From Serpula lacrymans var. lacrymans S7.9 (Eukaryota; Basidiomycota; Agaricomycetes; Boletales; Serpulaceae), in contig NW_006763290.1 in assembly GCF_000218685.1 (NCBI RefSeq), positions 4,800,908 through 4,864,907 on the forward strand: a stretch of 64,000 nucleotides of DNA, read 5' to 3'. Position 1 is the stretch's first letter; every line of letters begins with the position of its first letter. Shown in pieces: positions 1 to 11,738 of the stretch. Below the pieces are notes generated by a model, which saw only the letters and a program-made list of their open reading frames with translations, made no database searches and was not told where the DNA came from. A program made the translations under genes and the position numbers.

Positions 1-39
1 TCACTCATGATCTTTGTTATTTAGTCTCATTGTCCGCAG

Positions 40-1736
40 TATGTACGTGACTGTCTAGAGGTTCTCCGACTTGGCGGCGGTTTGGATAATGGGGATAGAC
101 TGAGGCGGGGTAAAATGGATGACTGGAAATACATCTATATGGAAGAAGACAGAGAGAATTTCACTGAGCCTGCTCAAATATCTCTGGGTAATGTTATCGC
201 TCCGCGGCCAATATCGTCTAGCGATCAGGATCCAAACGCTGGACTAGTCAAAAAGAGAGGTGCGGAATGGGAAACTCCATTATCTCTGCGTCCTACCTTG
301 CAGCACACTCCTTATTCAAGTCTACCTGCCCCTTGCGATCCCGAAAACCCGCGATTGTTCCATATGTTCTGGACAGGTCCTTTCACCGACAAGCCGTATC
401 TTGCGTTACTTTCCTTCCTGTTCACTCAGAATGCCGGTTTGCATGTCAAAGATGATGAGGGAGCCTTCCTTTGTCGTCCAGAGTTCTGGATGTGGATCAA
501 CCCGGGACCTGCTGCGACGGTACCGAACCCTTCTGCATTGGGTGACATGTTCGACCAGCTGAAGACCAACCCGTGGGCCGCTCCGTTCCTCCACCCGCGG
601 TTCAAGGACGTGATCAAATTCAAGTTATGGAACACTACTGAACAGCTTGATGGCGTGCCTGAGCTCAAAGATGAATGGAGAACGTTGAAAGAAACGTTGT
701 TCAACTCTGGTGGTCACATCATCAATGTCCCTCCAGAGAAGCAGCAGTCGAAGAGCGTCGTGGAACCTACAGTTACCACTGAGGCGAGCTTAAACACTGG
801 TAACGCCACTGGTGAATCCAAGGCATCTTCTACGAACACCGACAAATCTGATGAAGACGATATGCTGAATCGCACGGGTTCCAAATCTTCATCATCTTAT
901 GATAGGCTATCTGTGATTCTTTCTGATATGGCGCGATTTGTTCTGTGCCATCGTTTCGGAGGAATCTATCTAGACGCCGACACCATATTTTTACGTGATT
1001 GGGAAGAACTTTGGGGATGGAAGGGTGCATTTGCCTACAGATGGTCCCGCTTGGAGAAGTATAACACAGCTGTCCTCCGTATGAACAAGAACTCGGCATT
1101 GGGGTCTTTCTTGTTCCGAACAGCATTGAAGAATGGCCTTGATTTCCATCCCATGACAGTATCTCGCTACACCAAGGATGCCTACCTCGAAGGTCTCTTG
1201 CTGCGCCTTCCTGATGCGTTGTTTGATTCTGCATGGCTGAATACTGAGTATTACCAACGCGATAGACCACCTCAGCCTTATTTCATAGAGTAGGTCGACT
1301 GCATTCTCATCGTATTCTTTCCCGTTGAATTATATTTCTTCTCAGGTTTGCAGATTTCTTTGATACTCCTGCGCAAAACAGCGCGGCACCTCAAGCTCTT
1401 GGTTTCGAAGGCTTTTTCAGAGGCGCATACTCTTACCATTTCCACAACTTCTGGTAGGCTTTCTGTCGTCTATATTCTTTCCAGAACTCATTAACGCTAC
1501 GCAGGTGGAAGCCATTCGATGCATCACGTAATTGGCCAGATCTTGGGCCGAAGTTTATGGCTGGCGAGAGAGCTGCCCGTGCCGCTGCCACTCCAGACAT
1601 CGACCCAGAAGATTGGGCAGACAAAGTGTCCGATGACAAGCGCGACCTTGACTGGGCCACAGTTCTGAAGAGAACCTTCGAAGCATATATTCGTGGCGAC
1701 CGACCCAATATGTATGGCGAATGGATCCAATGGTGA
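40..1736 (+). CDS. DXD-motif glycosyltransferase (5' partial)
   Basis: Likely a Golgi or ER glycosyltransferase of the DXD sugar-binding type (GT32-like). Exons are about 40-1289, 1346-1453 and 1505-1736, with clean GT-AG junctions that keep phase. An in-frame stop at 22-24 and a possible acceptor at 37-39 mean the true start lies in an exon left of the window; I see no convincing start methionine inside. The core shows a cysteine-histidine pair followed by a glycine-rich turn and the DAD motif in IYLDADTIFLRDW (about 964-1008), the metal/nucleotide-sugar site expected for the family. The segment at about 730-890 is Ser/Thr/Asn-rich and looks like a disordered insert between two conserved parts. 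The C-terminus is rich in Trp, Asp and Arg. The exact sugar and acceptor cannot be read from the sequence. Confidence 0.75.
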
Positions 1737-2157
1737 CCCTGATGTCTTATGTTTACCTATCTCATGCACGATTTTACCGGTGATGCCCCTATATTGTAGA
1801 CACACAGAGCTGCACTCTTTCTACTGCTCAATAGACTGTCCCTTCTGAGTGCCATTCGTACCTTCACGTATCCATAATTTCAAACTATACCTTTTCCAAT
1901 GTCTATATTTTTAACACCCCATTCTTTCTATCCTGGACCATACAAGCGGATCTGCTTTATGCCATGCGGAATACGTGATAGGTTTTCACAGAGCTGTAAT
2001 TTACATAGCTATTTTCCTAATTTCGGGATTCCCTCGATATGTCTATCGCATATCAATTGTCTATAATGACAGACGTTTCACAAATCATATTGACTGCCTG
2101 CGCAAATGCTCCTGTGCTTGATATTTCATGCACGCAGCACGCATGCTATGTGCTGCG

Positions 2158-3237
2158 CTATGCAGTCTTGCCTGCGGCTTTGGCTTGGGCGGTGTTGACA
2201 GTAGCCTTCAGTGTAGCTATGACCTCGTCAGGGTTAGGGGCGCCAAAGATAGCTGTGCCTGCCACAATGACGTTGCTACCTGAATTGAAATATTATGAGT
2301 GAGCGCTAAATGGAGTGTCGCCAAGAATTCTCAGACCTGCTTCAGCACAGACATCAATCGTTTTCGGACCGACACCACCATCAACCTCGATGTCCTTGTC
2401 GGGGAACCGGGCGCGAAGTTCGGCCACTTTCGGAACGCAGCGCTCCAAGAATTTTTGCCCACCGCGCCCTAGATGATGGATTTGAGGGTTAAATAGGTAG
2501 TTTGTGACAAACGGGGAAAGCTCGGTCACCGGGATAGACTGTCATGACGAGTAGCATGTCGGCGGCGGCGGCGATGTCGTCTGTGATGGCGGAGGAGGGG
2601 GTGTCTGGAGATATAGCTACGCCGGCTTTCATCTTCTTCTCGTGAATGGCATTGATGATGGACAGAGCATCGGCTACGGGAGGTATTGACAGGATTGTAG
2701 TAAGCGGTTGATGTCTGTGAGGACTTACAGGTGGCTTCGATGTGGAAGCAATACAAAGAACCGCCAGCGTTGGCTATGTCATCGACCCACTGTACAGGTG
2801 TACGTAAATATATTGGTATGGATCGAACGGTGGGATTCTTAGGTATACTTTTTCCGGTTGGGCGACCATCATGTGGCAATCCATGAATATGCCTGGGACG
2901 CCTTTTGAAACGCAAGAAAGAACGGGTGCGCCTGTTCGCTGTGAACGGAGGGAAGCCTGAGGAATGTATTGGGTGACATACCCATGGTGATATTGGGGAC
3001 AAAGTGGCTGATCGGGGTGCTGTCAGCATAGGGAAGCGAAGTGAATGGTTATGCCAATACCCGTCCATGATATCTGGATAACAGACACCCGGTCAAGGTC
3101 ATCGATGAGGATGGGGAGGAGGTAGACATACCCATGTGCAGCCATTCTGCGCCACCTTTGATCATTCGTTTACATTCTGCAGTCAACTGACCAAAGTCAG
3201 ATGCGAGGACTGAGGGAGATATGATTGCACGGGGCAT
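2158..3237 (-). CDS. RPE1: ribulose-phosphate 3-epimerase
   Basis: Interconverts ribulose-5-phosphate and xylulose-5-phosphate in the cytosolic pentose phosphate pathway. Eight exons: 3132-3237, 3061-3073, 2982-3007, 2849-2931, 2729-2789, 2530-2673, 2337-2468, 2158-2279; total 687 nt, 228 aa, the usual family length. Joined exons give the N-terminal ISPSVLASDF signature, the metal and active-site segment HMDIMDGHFVPNITMG, DCHMMV, and the C-terminal DGGVG and ..VAGTAIFG phosphate-binding loops. The second exon is only 13 nt and the third 26 nt; together they encode the catalytic MDGHFVPN stretch. The usual PGFGGQ loop reads PGRGGQ here, across an exon junction. The start ATG at 3237 begins MPRAIISPS, as in homologues. 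Confidence 0.93.
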
Positions 3238-3570
3238 TGTAGAGCTGGGATACGGTTGGGAATGAGCTGAGAGAGAGCTTGAGAGCCACGGTGCCACACC
3301 TGACCGTGGTTCTACGACAGTTGCCATATCGGGACCGAGCTGTTCGTGGTTACATGGCTGTACTGCAACCACACTGGCTGCAATTGATGGCAATGCCGCC
3401 GTCGCTTACGGCTGCCCATCGTACACCTGTGCACCGCTGGGAGATCATAAAAAGCCTCTTGCCATTCGTTTTACATATCTCGTCCACGACCAATTCGATT
3501 TTCATATTGTCACTAGCTTTTTCGAACAGATTCACCAGCCCCTTTTACCTCCACAACAAACATTACAGCC

Positions 3571-4543
3571 ATGTTCGCAAAGAGTATCATTATTTCCTCA
3601 TTCGTCCTCGCCCTGGCGGCTTCAACTTGTGCTGAACCCATTCCCCTTGATCGTCGAGGTAGGCCCGTATTTGAATACCCAGCCTCCTCTCCTTCTGATC
3701 GAATTTCAGACCTTGGCAGCATTATAGACTCTGCTACGTCGGTAGCTGGATCATGGTACACCAGAGCTACATCCGATGCAGCTTCGTGGTACTCCGTCGG
3801 TGTCAGTGATGGTACGGACATGCATAATTCACCATAGCAAGTGTCCGAGCTAAATATGAATTCCCTACTAGCTTCCGTTGGCATCAGCGAGGGATTATCC
3901 GATGGTACGAACATGCATAATTCACCATAGCAAATGTCCAAGCTAAAATATGAATTACCTACTAGCTTCCGTTGGTATCAGCGAGGGATTATCCGAAGGT
4001 ATGTATCTTTTCAGCCAGACTCGAACAATTCTAATAGCTATTTGTATATATAGCTTCGAGGGGTATCTCAGATGGTATAACTTTCGTGTGCTAGACGATA
4101 TTTTATTTCTAATAACTGGTCACAACATAGCATCAACCTGGTTTCACAGCGGTGTCTACGCAACAGTGACGTGTGAGTATCTCTCCTTTTCAATGCGATA
4201 GTATTGGTTATAATGATTTCATTTTCGCGTAGCCATCGGTGGCAAAGCAGAAACCGTAGTGACCTCCGCGGGTGGTGCTGCCATCACTCTCGCTACCGGC
4301 ACTGGAGCCCAGGTTACTTCTTTTGCTGGATCGCAATACACCGTTCTCCAGGGCGCAGTCGCCACCAACTCTCCGTATGCGATTTTTCAAAGTGTCATTT
4401 GACGCCTGACCAACATATTACTTGACAGGTCTTCAAACGCTGCTCTTAACCTACGCTCTTTCGGATTCACTTCTTCCCCTGTGCTCACTGGCCTCGTTAC
4501 AGCGGTCGGAGGAGCTGTTGTTGGGGCATGGATAACGCTGTAA
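3571..4543 (+). CDS. small secreted / surface protein with duplicated 11-residue exon
   Basis: No family recognised. Seven exons (3571-3811, 3872-3904, 3966-3998, 4054-4074, 4131-4172, 4233-4374, 4429-4543) give 627 nt, 208 aa. The N-terminus MFAKSIIISSFVLALAAST is a clear signal peptide. The middle is Ser/Ala/Thr-rich with repeated SVGISEGLSD-like units. The C-terminus (about residues 190-208) is hydrophobic and ends in WITL, like a GPI-anchor signal or a single membrane segment. Exons 2 and 3 are both 33 nt and almost identical, and the introns before them are also near copies, so a whole exon-intron unit was duplicated in tandem. Exon 4 (21 nt) looks like a shortened third copy. All repeat exons start and end in the same phase. 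It is probably a cell-surface or secreted protein; the role is unknown. Confidence 0.7.
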
Positions 4544-5609
4544 ATGCCTCGATCTTCACACTTTTTTTTAACGTGCTGCATGTTGATCCCGTGCTGACGT
4601 TATTACTATTTTATTTTCGACTTTCGTATCAGTAATGTTTATACCCATAACGGACTTTTTGTTTATTTAAAGCTGGGAATCGGTTTGAGGAGCAGTAATA
4701 GTATGCTATTGTGCGCTGAAGGTCATCTGTGAATGTTCAGTCTTGGAAACGAAGTGGACGGTCGTGAACCGTTTGTAGTGGGCAAGAGCCTATCAATAAT
4801 CACATGACAGTCAGTGTGAGCTATGGCGAAAAATACGATATGTAATATGTGAGATATATAGTGATGACTATGAATACGCACATTGTATGCATGGTACTAG
4901 AGCATGTCGTTGACATGCTTCCCTCGTGGGCGACATCCCTGTTAAGACTATCGGTAGTAAAGACTCGACTTGGACTTGAACGATATGACTGATCTGGATC
5001 CCAGTTCAAAATACCAGTCAGGACATCATACAACATGTGTGGCGATTCATCGATGATCAGCACTGTGTTGAGCGTAAGCTTATACCATGATGGCAATGTT
5101 AGATATGTCTTCCTGCAGGCTAATGAAGATGACATGGTCTTATGCACCAGTTGAACGGTGCGGTGATGCTGCGGGAATTAAGGAAACGGTCAGGAATTTT
5201 AAAGATCATCACATTTACAAGAATTATATATATCATAGGAACGACGCAGTGATCATTGACATAAGATCCTCTCAGAAAAGAATGCGAGGTCAAAACACAC
5301 CAGAAGAGCATGTAACAAGGGAATAATTGAGATTGCCGTGGTACCATTGTGTTTGTATGGATACGCGTCAGTGAGTTTACGAGTGCATGGCATGACGCGA
5401 AGGTTGATATGTCATTCCAGTATGAGTAAGTCCTTGATGCCACCAGCTGAACTGGATATGACTGAACCAGGAGCGCCTAGAAGCGCGGCGCATTCACGAA
5501 GAAGCAGTGTTACGTTGGGGTTATCTGTGATATTCACAATCCATTCTGCGTGGACAAAGGATGGGGAAAACGACTAAATTCCCCTAGTCTACAGAAAAAA
5601 GTGTGACTA
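4544..5609. other. intergenic stretch with unassigned coding-like segments
   Basis: Between the secreted-protein gene and the end of the Cox6a gene. Minus-strand frames at about 5425-5555 (around WIVNITDNPNVTLLLRECAALL) and about 4865-5180 (around LPSWYKLTLNTVLIIDESPH) look protein-like, and a donor/acceptor pair could join them. I could not build a gene with a start, a consistent phase and a known family. Treat this as a possible unannotated or decayed gene. Confidence 0.25.
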
Positions 5610-6208
5610 CTAGTTGGCCATATCCTTGTTGACCTACACACGAAATCAGTAACTTTAGCTTACCGAAGAATAAATAACATACATGTGGGTTGAAAAACAG
5701 GGAGTTCATTCCCCAAGGGAAGGGTTTTACCCGCCTGTTCATGTAATCGTATCCAGGGATCTCAGGAAGCTCGCCACCATTCTCATGTTTGAGATGTTCT
5801 TGGTGCTCAGCATGTTCGGCTTCCGCGTTACGAACCCATGCAAGGGTGACCAGAGCTAAAAGCTGTTATTCAGCATTTGATCATGGAATGATAAAAAAGC
5901 GAAATATACTAACTACCAGGAACACAAACGAAGAAGCTGAAATTACCTCAGATATTTGCACAAGAAAGCTGATGAATGATAATAATATTTGACGCACCTT
6001 ATTCTGCGCCAAAGGTTGGTAGTATCTACAGCACGGGTTTAACAGGACAAACACGAGACATAGCGCAACTCATACCTTGGGCATGGGCTTTGACAGCGTT
6101 ACGCTTAGCTACGTAGTCAGTGGCGGAAGCATCGACGACGACGGTACGGGAGCCTCGAGGGGCTGAACGCGCGACAGAGCGGGCAGCACTGCGGGCAAGC
6201 ATGGACAT
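5610..6208 (-). CDS. COX13: cytochrome c oxidase subunit VIa (Cox6a/Cox13)
   Basis: A nuclear-encoded, inner-membrane, single-span subunit of respiratory complex IV. Five exons: 6076-6208, 5998-6025, 5917-5936, 5683-5855, 5610-5633; 378 nt, 125 aa, typical size. The N-terminus (MSMLARSAARSVARSAPRG) is an Arg/Ser/Ala-rich mitochondrial presequence. Joined exons give NLWRRISFFVCVPALVTLAW (the membrane span), then VRNAEAEHAEHQEHLKHENGG, and the diagnostic PGYDYMNRRVKPFPWG with SLFFNPHVN near the C-terminus. The 20-nt third exon lies inside the membrane span. For the fourth exon two acceptors 7 nt apart exist; only the TTTTAG one (exon from 5855) keeps phase. The gene is divergent to the proteasome gene with only 160 bp between start codons. 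Confidence 0.93.
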
Positions 6209-6368
6209 GGTTTTTGAAATGCAATATTGTGCTATTTGGAGCGGATGAGGTCGGGAGGACAGCGCTGGTGATATTTAATCTCCGCTTGAAATCGCCCAGT
6301 GCACGCGAGTGTACTCATACGGTGACGCGTCTTTCGTGAATTCAAGATATTGAGCTTTGCCAGAAACT
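6209..6368. promoter_or_regulatory. shared divergent promoter region of cox13 and rpn2
   Basis: 160 bp separates the two opposite start codons, so both promoters and 5' UTRs must fit here. I see a T-rich tract and a tgatatttaat stretch but no clear TATA box or named operator. Confidence 0.5.
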
Positions 6369-9300
6369 ATGGTGGTGCGTACACAGTCCTCAGCAGCCGG
6401 CGTGCTCGCTTTGCTCTCAGAACCAGAACCAGCATTCAAACAACATGCCCTCAAAGCCTTAAACTCCATCGTTCCTCAGTTCTGGGCAGAGATCTCGGAG
6501 CACATAGCACTTATGTATGTTTCTTGCCTTCACTCTTCATTTTCTCAGTCTCACACAATATCAATAGAGAGAGCTTACATGAGAGTGACGAGATATCAGC
6601 AGATGCTCGTGATTCCGCTGCATTGTTGGCGAGCAAGGTTTACTATTTCCTGGGGGAATACGATGAAGCTTTGTCGTTTGCCCTCGGTGCCGGGAGTGCA
6701 TTCCAGACAGAGACCCATGCATATGGCTCTGAGGAATATGTTGAAACAGTTGTCTGTGAGTTCCTAAAGCTCTGCTGTCTGCTACTTGACATTTATTTCG
6801 TCTTTTTAATAGCCAAAGCCATTGACAGGTACATTCAACTACGCTCTGATGCATCATCGGACAAGCAGTCAAAGATAGACCCACGACTTCAACATGTCGT
6901 TGAAGGAATTTTCTCGCGTTGCATTGCAGACGGAGAATACAAACAAGTTAGCATGCCCTCTGCCCATTATGATTTTTCTTATTCACCTTTTATTTTCATT
7001 GAAAGGCCATCGGGATAGCGCTAGAATCTCGTCGTCTTGACATAATAGCTCAAATATACAAATTGACTCGCGAACCCTCACTTCTGTCATACGCAATGGA
7101 GGCAGTACTCGACACCGGCTTTTCGCTTTCATATCGTGACCAAGTTCTCAACTTTTTACTTCCGCTCTTCCCTCAACCGACAATGCGAACGAGATCTCCC
7201 CATATCCATGCTCTAACTCGTTTACTTGTTACCCTGAGCAACCCTTCTCTCGCCCTCCCTATCTTGACTTCGCTCGTACCTAAGGAAACCTTACTCGCGT
7301 ACCAATTCGCGTTTGATTTAGTGGAAGGAGGTGCTCAAGATTTCTTGGAAGCTTTAAGGAAGGAGCTTCCCGAGGGTCAGGGTGTAAGCTTTTCCATTTC
7401 CACTTCTTGTCACGCACCACTCACGATGTTATAAAGGAGACAAAGGAAGTTTATGATAAACTGCGTAGCATTTTGGGACGATCCGATTCTGTGAAACTAT
7501 ACCTCGAATTTTTGAAGCGTAACAACAAAGTCGATCTTTTGATACTAAAAAATACGAAGGCACGCTTTCATAAGTTCTTTTCACTGACATCATTCTCATA
7601 TGGTGCATCTAGGAAGCGCTTGAACCTCGTTCATCAATATATCACACAGCACTCACCTTGCAAAACGCATTCATGCATGCTGGCACAACTTCGGATATAT
7701 TTTTGCGTGAAAATCTCGAATGGTTAGGAATGGCGTCAAATTGGTCCAAGTTTTCCGCCACTGCTGCCCTGGGAGTCATCCACAAAGGCTATTTCCAAGA
7801 AGGTATGGCTATTCTGGGGCCTTACCTGCCTCAGGCCGGTGGCGAAAGCCAAATGCTGGGTGCCTCTTATTCAGAGGGAGGTGCATTATACGCTCTTGGT
7901 CTGATTAATGCTTCTTGCGGTAGTGGAGGATCTGTGGAAACGTATTTGCGAGACACTTTAAAGGCTTCACAGGGTGAGGTTGTCCAGCACGGTGCTGCTC
8001 TAGGTCTTGGTGTTGTCAGTATGGGTGGCAAAAATGCGGACGCATACGATGACCTCAAACAAACGCTTTTTACGGATTCAGCTGTTGCGGGTGAGGCGGC
8101 TGGATACTCTATGGGTCTCGTTATGCTAGGGACAGCAAATGCGACCTGTGCAGACGAGATGTTGACATATGCGCGCGAAACCCAGCACGAGAAGATCATC
8201 AGAGGTCTGGCGGTAGGCTTGGCCTTTATATACTATGGTCGGCAAGAGGAGGCGAATGAAACTATAAAGTCGCTCCTAGCAGAAAAGGTATGATTATTTG
8301 TATTACTACAGAGGCTCGTACTTATGGTTAACTAGGACCCTATATTGCGCTATGGTGGTGTGTATACCCTGGCTCTGGCTTATGCGGGCACGTCGAACAA
8401 CGATGCCATTCGTCAGCTCCTACACATTGCTGTCTCCGATACATCTGATGATGTGCGGAGGGCGGCAGTAACGTCTCTAGCATTCCTCCTATTCAAAAAC
8501 CCGAGTCAGGTTCCCCGAATCGTACAATTGTTGAGTGAGAGTTATAATCCTCACGTTCGTTGTGGTGCAACGCTCGCTCTTGGTATCGCGTGTGCAGGTA
8601 CAGGACTACAGGTGATGCGACCTTGAAATTCTAAAGCGACTAGCGACTAACTTTGACTATAGGATGCCATAGAGATCTTAGAACCTATGACAAAGGACAG
8701 TGTTGACTTCGTCAGACAAGGGGCTTTCATCGCCCTTGGAATGGTTCTGGTTCAACAGTCAGAAGCATCATCTCCCTCCATGTCGTCTACACGTGCGCTA
8801 TACGCAAAAGTTATATCTGATAAGCATGAAGATCCAATGGCTCGCTTCGGCGCCGCAATTGGGCAAGGTTTCATAGATGCAGGTGGTCGCAATGTCACTA
8901 TCAGTTTGCAGAGTCGTGCAGGAAGCAGAAACACCAGTGCCATCGTTGGCATGGTACTTTTCTGCCAGTTCTGGTATTGGTACCCTTTGGCCCATTGTGC
9001 ATGCTTGGCTTTTGAGCCAACCGGCATCATTGGGCTCAACGGAGACCTTAAGGTATTTCGTGTTCTTCTATTTGTTATGGTCCGCTAATCATTTTCTCAA
9101 TTACCGTCATCAGGCGCCTGTATTTGAGTACGTATCAAATGCCAGGCCGAGTCTCTTTGCCTATCCTTCACCAACCAAGCCTCCGAAAAAGGAGACTGTG
9201 GCGAAGGTGGCGACTGCAGTTCTTTCTACAACTGCCAGGGTCAAAGCAAGGGAGAAGAGGAAGGCAGCAGCGGAGGTCGATGCAATGGAAACCGTACGTA

Positions 9301-9967
9301 TAACCACTCTCAGCTGCTTGATTTGCCTCATTCTTGCTAGGACGAGAAGCCCGAATCGAAAAAGGAAAGCGATGTGGACATGAAGTCTGACGAGGCTCTC
9401 TCAGGAAAGCACGGCGATGTCTCACCTATCAATGAATCTATGTCAACGTTTGTGGAAGAGAGTAAGGCGTCAACATCGACAAAACGCAAGGAACCTACAT
9501 CAGAGAGGCTACCCAATTTCTCACGTGTAACTCCTGCCCAATGGGCTCACATCGCATTCCCTCGCGATGGACGATATCAGCCTGTTCGTGCTGTTTCTGC
9601 TAACACTGCATCTTCAGTGAAAGGTGGAAAGGCGGCTGCGGTATTAACAGGTGGTTTACTCGAGCTAACTTCCGAGAGATACGCTGGAGGTGGTGGTATT
9701 TTGATTATGGTTGATGAGCGTCCAGATGAAGAGGCTGAATTCATCAGTTTCGATCCTCCTGCTCCGCCACCTGTGGTAGAGGTGGAAGTCCCTAATGGGA
9801 ACGCGATCGTTGGTGCACCATCGCATAATCCAATCAACATTGCCTTGGACGAGAGCTCACCTGAAGTCGACCCTCCAGATTCATTCGAGGTATGTGATCC
9901 ATATCTTTTCTCCACTATCCCTTTCACTGACTTGCGTGAACAGTATCCTTTTAATGATGATACTTAA
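6369..9967 (+). CDS. RPN2: 26S proteasome regulatory subunit Rpn2 (PSMD1)
   Basis: The large non-ATPase scaffold of the 19S base; it binds the ATPase ring and Rpn13. Eleven exons: 6369-6514, 6568-6755, 6813-6946, 7006-7383, 7437-7559, 7613-8287, 8336-8611, 8663-9052, 9114-9293, 9341-9889, 9944-9967; 3063 nt, 1020 aa, near the usual length. The start [16 protein letters not shown] and the order of blocks match the family: an N-terminal helical region; the central proteasome/cyclosome (PC) repeats rich in Gly-Ala, such as [23 protein letters not shown] and GAALGLGVV (about 7740-8600); then the lysine/glutamate-rich insert; and the C-terminal toroid tail with RPSLFAYP and [15 protein letters not shown]. 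The intron at 7560-7612 starts with GC, not GT. The last exon adds only YPFNDDT. Confidence 0.96.
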
Positions 9968-10277
9968 ACTGCTTCAGCATATGTATGTACTGCTTCTCTG
10001 TACTCGAAATGAACAGTCCTCCTAGAAGCTTTAATTTGTCTTGATGTCTTGATGTCTCGCATTGTTACCGATAACATGAGCCCATGGTTCTACAACAACG
10101 AATATCGATACGGAAACTTTTTGTTAACTTAAAATATCCGCGCGACTTTGAACCTGAGCCGGCCACTTGCAGCAGGAGTAAACTTTATCCTAATTCTCAA
10201 CATACGTCGACATTGGACCTTAATCTTGCGACTTCCGAAAGAATGACTAACTTATCTGTACTTGACAGGAAACCACC

Positions 10278-11429
10278 ATGGCCTTAAAACTACCCATCAA
10301 GGTGGCGATTCTTGACGATTATCAGGAAGTGGCTTTTACTTACGCAGGTAAGCCTTGATATTGATTCAAGTGTTGGAACAGTCTCAAGTTTCTTCCGATA
10401 TAGACTGGTCTTCTCTCAAAAACCCACTGGCGATAGATGTGTTCAGTGACACCATCAGCGATGAAGATAGTCTCGTGAAACGACTTCTGCCATATACTAT
10501 CATTTGCGCCATGAGGGAGAGGACAAAGTTCACAGCATCGCTTCTTGCCAGACTCGGGAACCTCAAGTTCATTGCGACTACTGGACCCTGGAATGCCGGA
10601 ATTGACGTAGCTTATGCCGAGCAAAATGGGATTGTGGTGTCTGGTACAGGGGCTCAGGGCAACTCAACCTTGGAACACATCTGGGCATTGATTCTGGGTA
10701 CTGTCAGATACGTGCCCATGGATGATGCGGATGTTAAAGCACGTAACTCCCGATGGCAAACCCGCATGCCGATGGGCTTGGCTGGGAGAACTTTAGGTGT
10801 GGTTGGTCTTGGACGGTTGGGCTCTCAAACAGCTCAAGTGAGTGTGTTCATTACGTTGCCTCGGGGGACCTCCAGAAGTTGACACGCAGCTTTTAGATTG
10901 CAAAAGCATTTGGTATGAGAGTGGTAGCATGGTCCCCCAACCTTACCTCTGCACGGGCAGAAGCAGCTGGCTGTGAGCTTTCGAGCAAGAAGGAACTATT
11001 CCAGAACAGCGATGTGGTGTCCATTCACATCGTTTCGTCGCCACGCACTCGACACTTGATAAGCGCCGCAGACTTGTCCATCATGAAGCCTAGTGCTTTT
11101 TTCATCAATACATCGCGAGGACCCATCGTGAACGAAGACGATCTAATCGATGTCCTGCAGCGCAAGACTATCGCCGGGGCAGGGCTAGATGTTTTTGACA
11201 TTGAGCCGCTTCCACTGGAACACCCATTTCGCAATTTGGACAATGTGGTGCTTACGCCTCATACGGGTTATGTCAGTGACTCTAACTATGAGGTGCGATT
11301 TTTGCGAGCACATCAGATATCATAGATTGTTTGTTAACGTATGTGCTACAGGCAATTTGGGGACAGACAGTCGAGAACATTGTGAAGTTTCTTGATGGCA
11401 AGCCGAGTAGAATCCTGAAAAGCTCGTAA
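10278..11429 (+). CDS. D-isomer-specific 2-hydroxyacid dehydrogenase
   Basis: An NAD(P)-dependent oxidoreductase of the D-2-hydroxyacid dehydrogenase superfamily; the exact substrate cannot be told. Four exons: 10278-10347, 10404-10837, 10897-11292, 11352-11429; 978 nt, 325 aa. The protein begins MALKLPIKVAILDDYQEV. The Rossmann motif GVVGLGRLGS lies at about 10796-10825, with EHIWALILG just before it. Catalytic residues are recognisable: Arg in the NTSRGPIVNEDDL segment (11107-11145), Glu in AGLDVFDIEPLP, and His in LTPHTGY (about 11250-11270). The exon 1/2 junction gives ..YADWSSL, the usual family spacing. It follows the proteasome gene in the same direction, about 310 bp downstream of its stop. 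Confidence 0.9.
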
Positions 11430-11738
11430 GACGGCTGAGAATGTGTTGAATACGAATTATTGTTGCAGTGTAGGCTACAAAATGTATCAAATGAAAATAA
11501 CATTTTCATTTGGAATGCCAACGATCTTTCCAGTCGAGTCAGTAGCGTTACGATGATGTGACTATCATCACGCAGAACGTGATTGTGTCACGGTGGCTAT
11601 CGCTTTTCACGCCTTGAACCCTTTGTATCGCGATCTCTATAAGAGTCTCTGTCGCTTTCCTCAGGCTTTTTCTTTTCCCTCCACAAAAAATCACTCTCAA
11701 ACACTTTCTGTCTATCATCCAACAGAGTTTTAGCAGCC

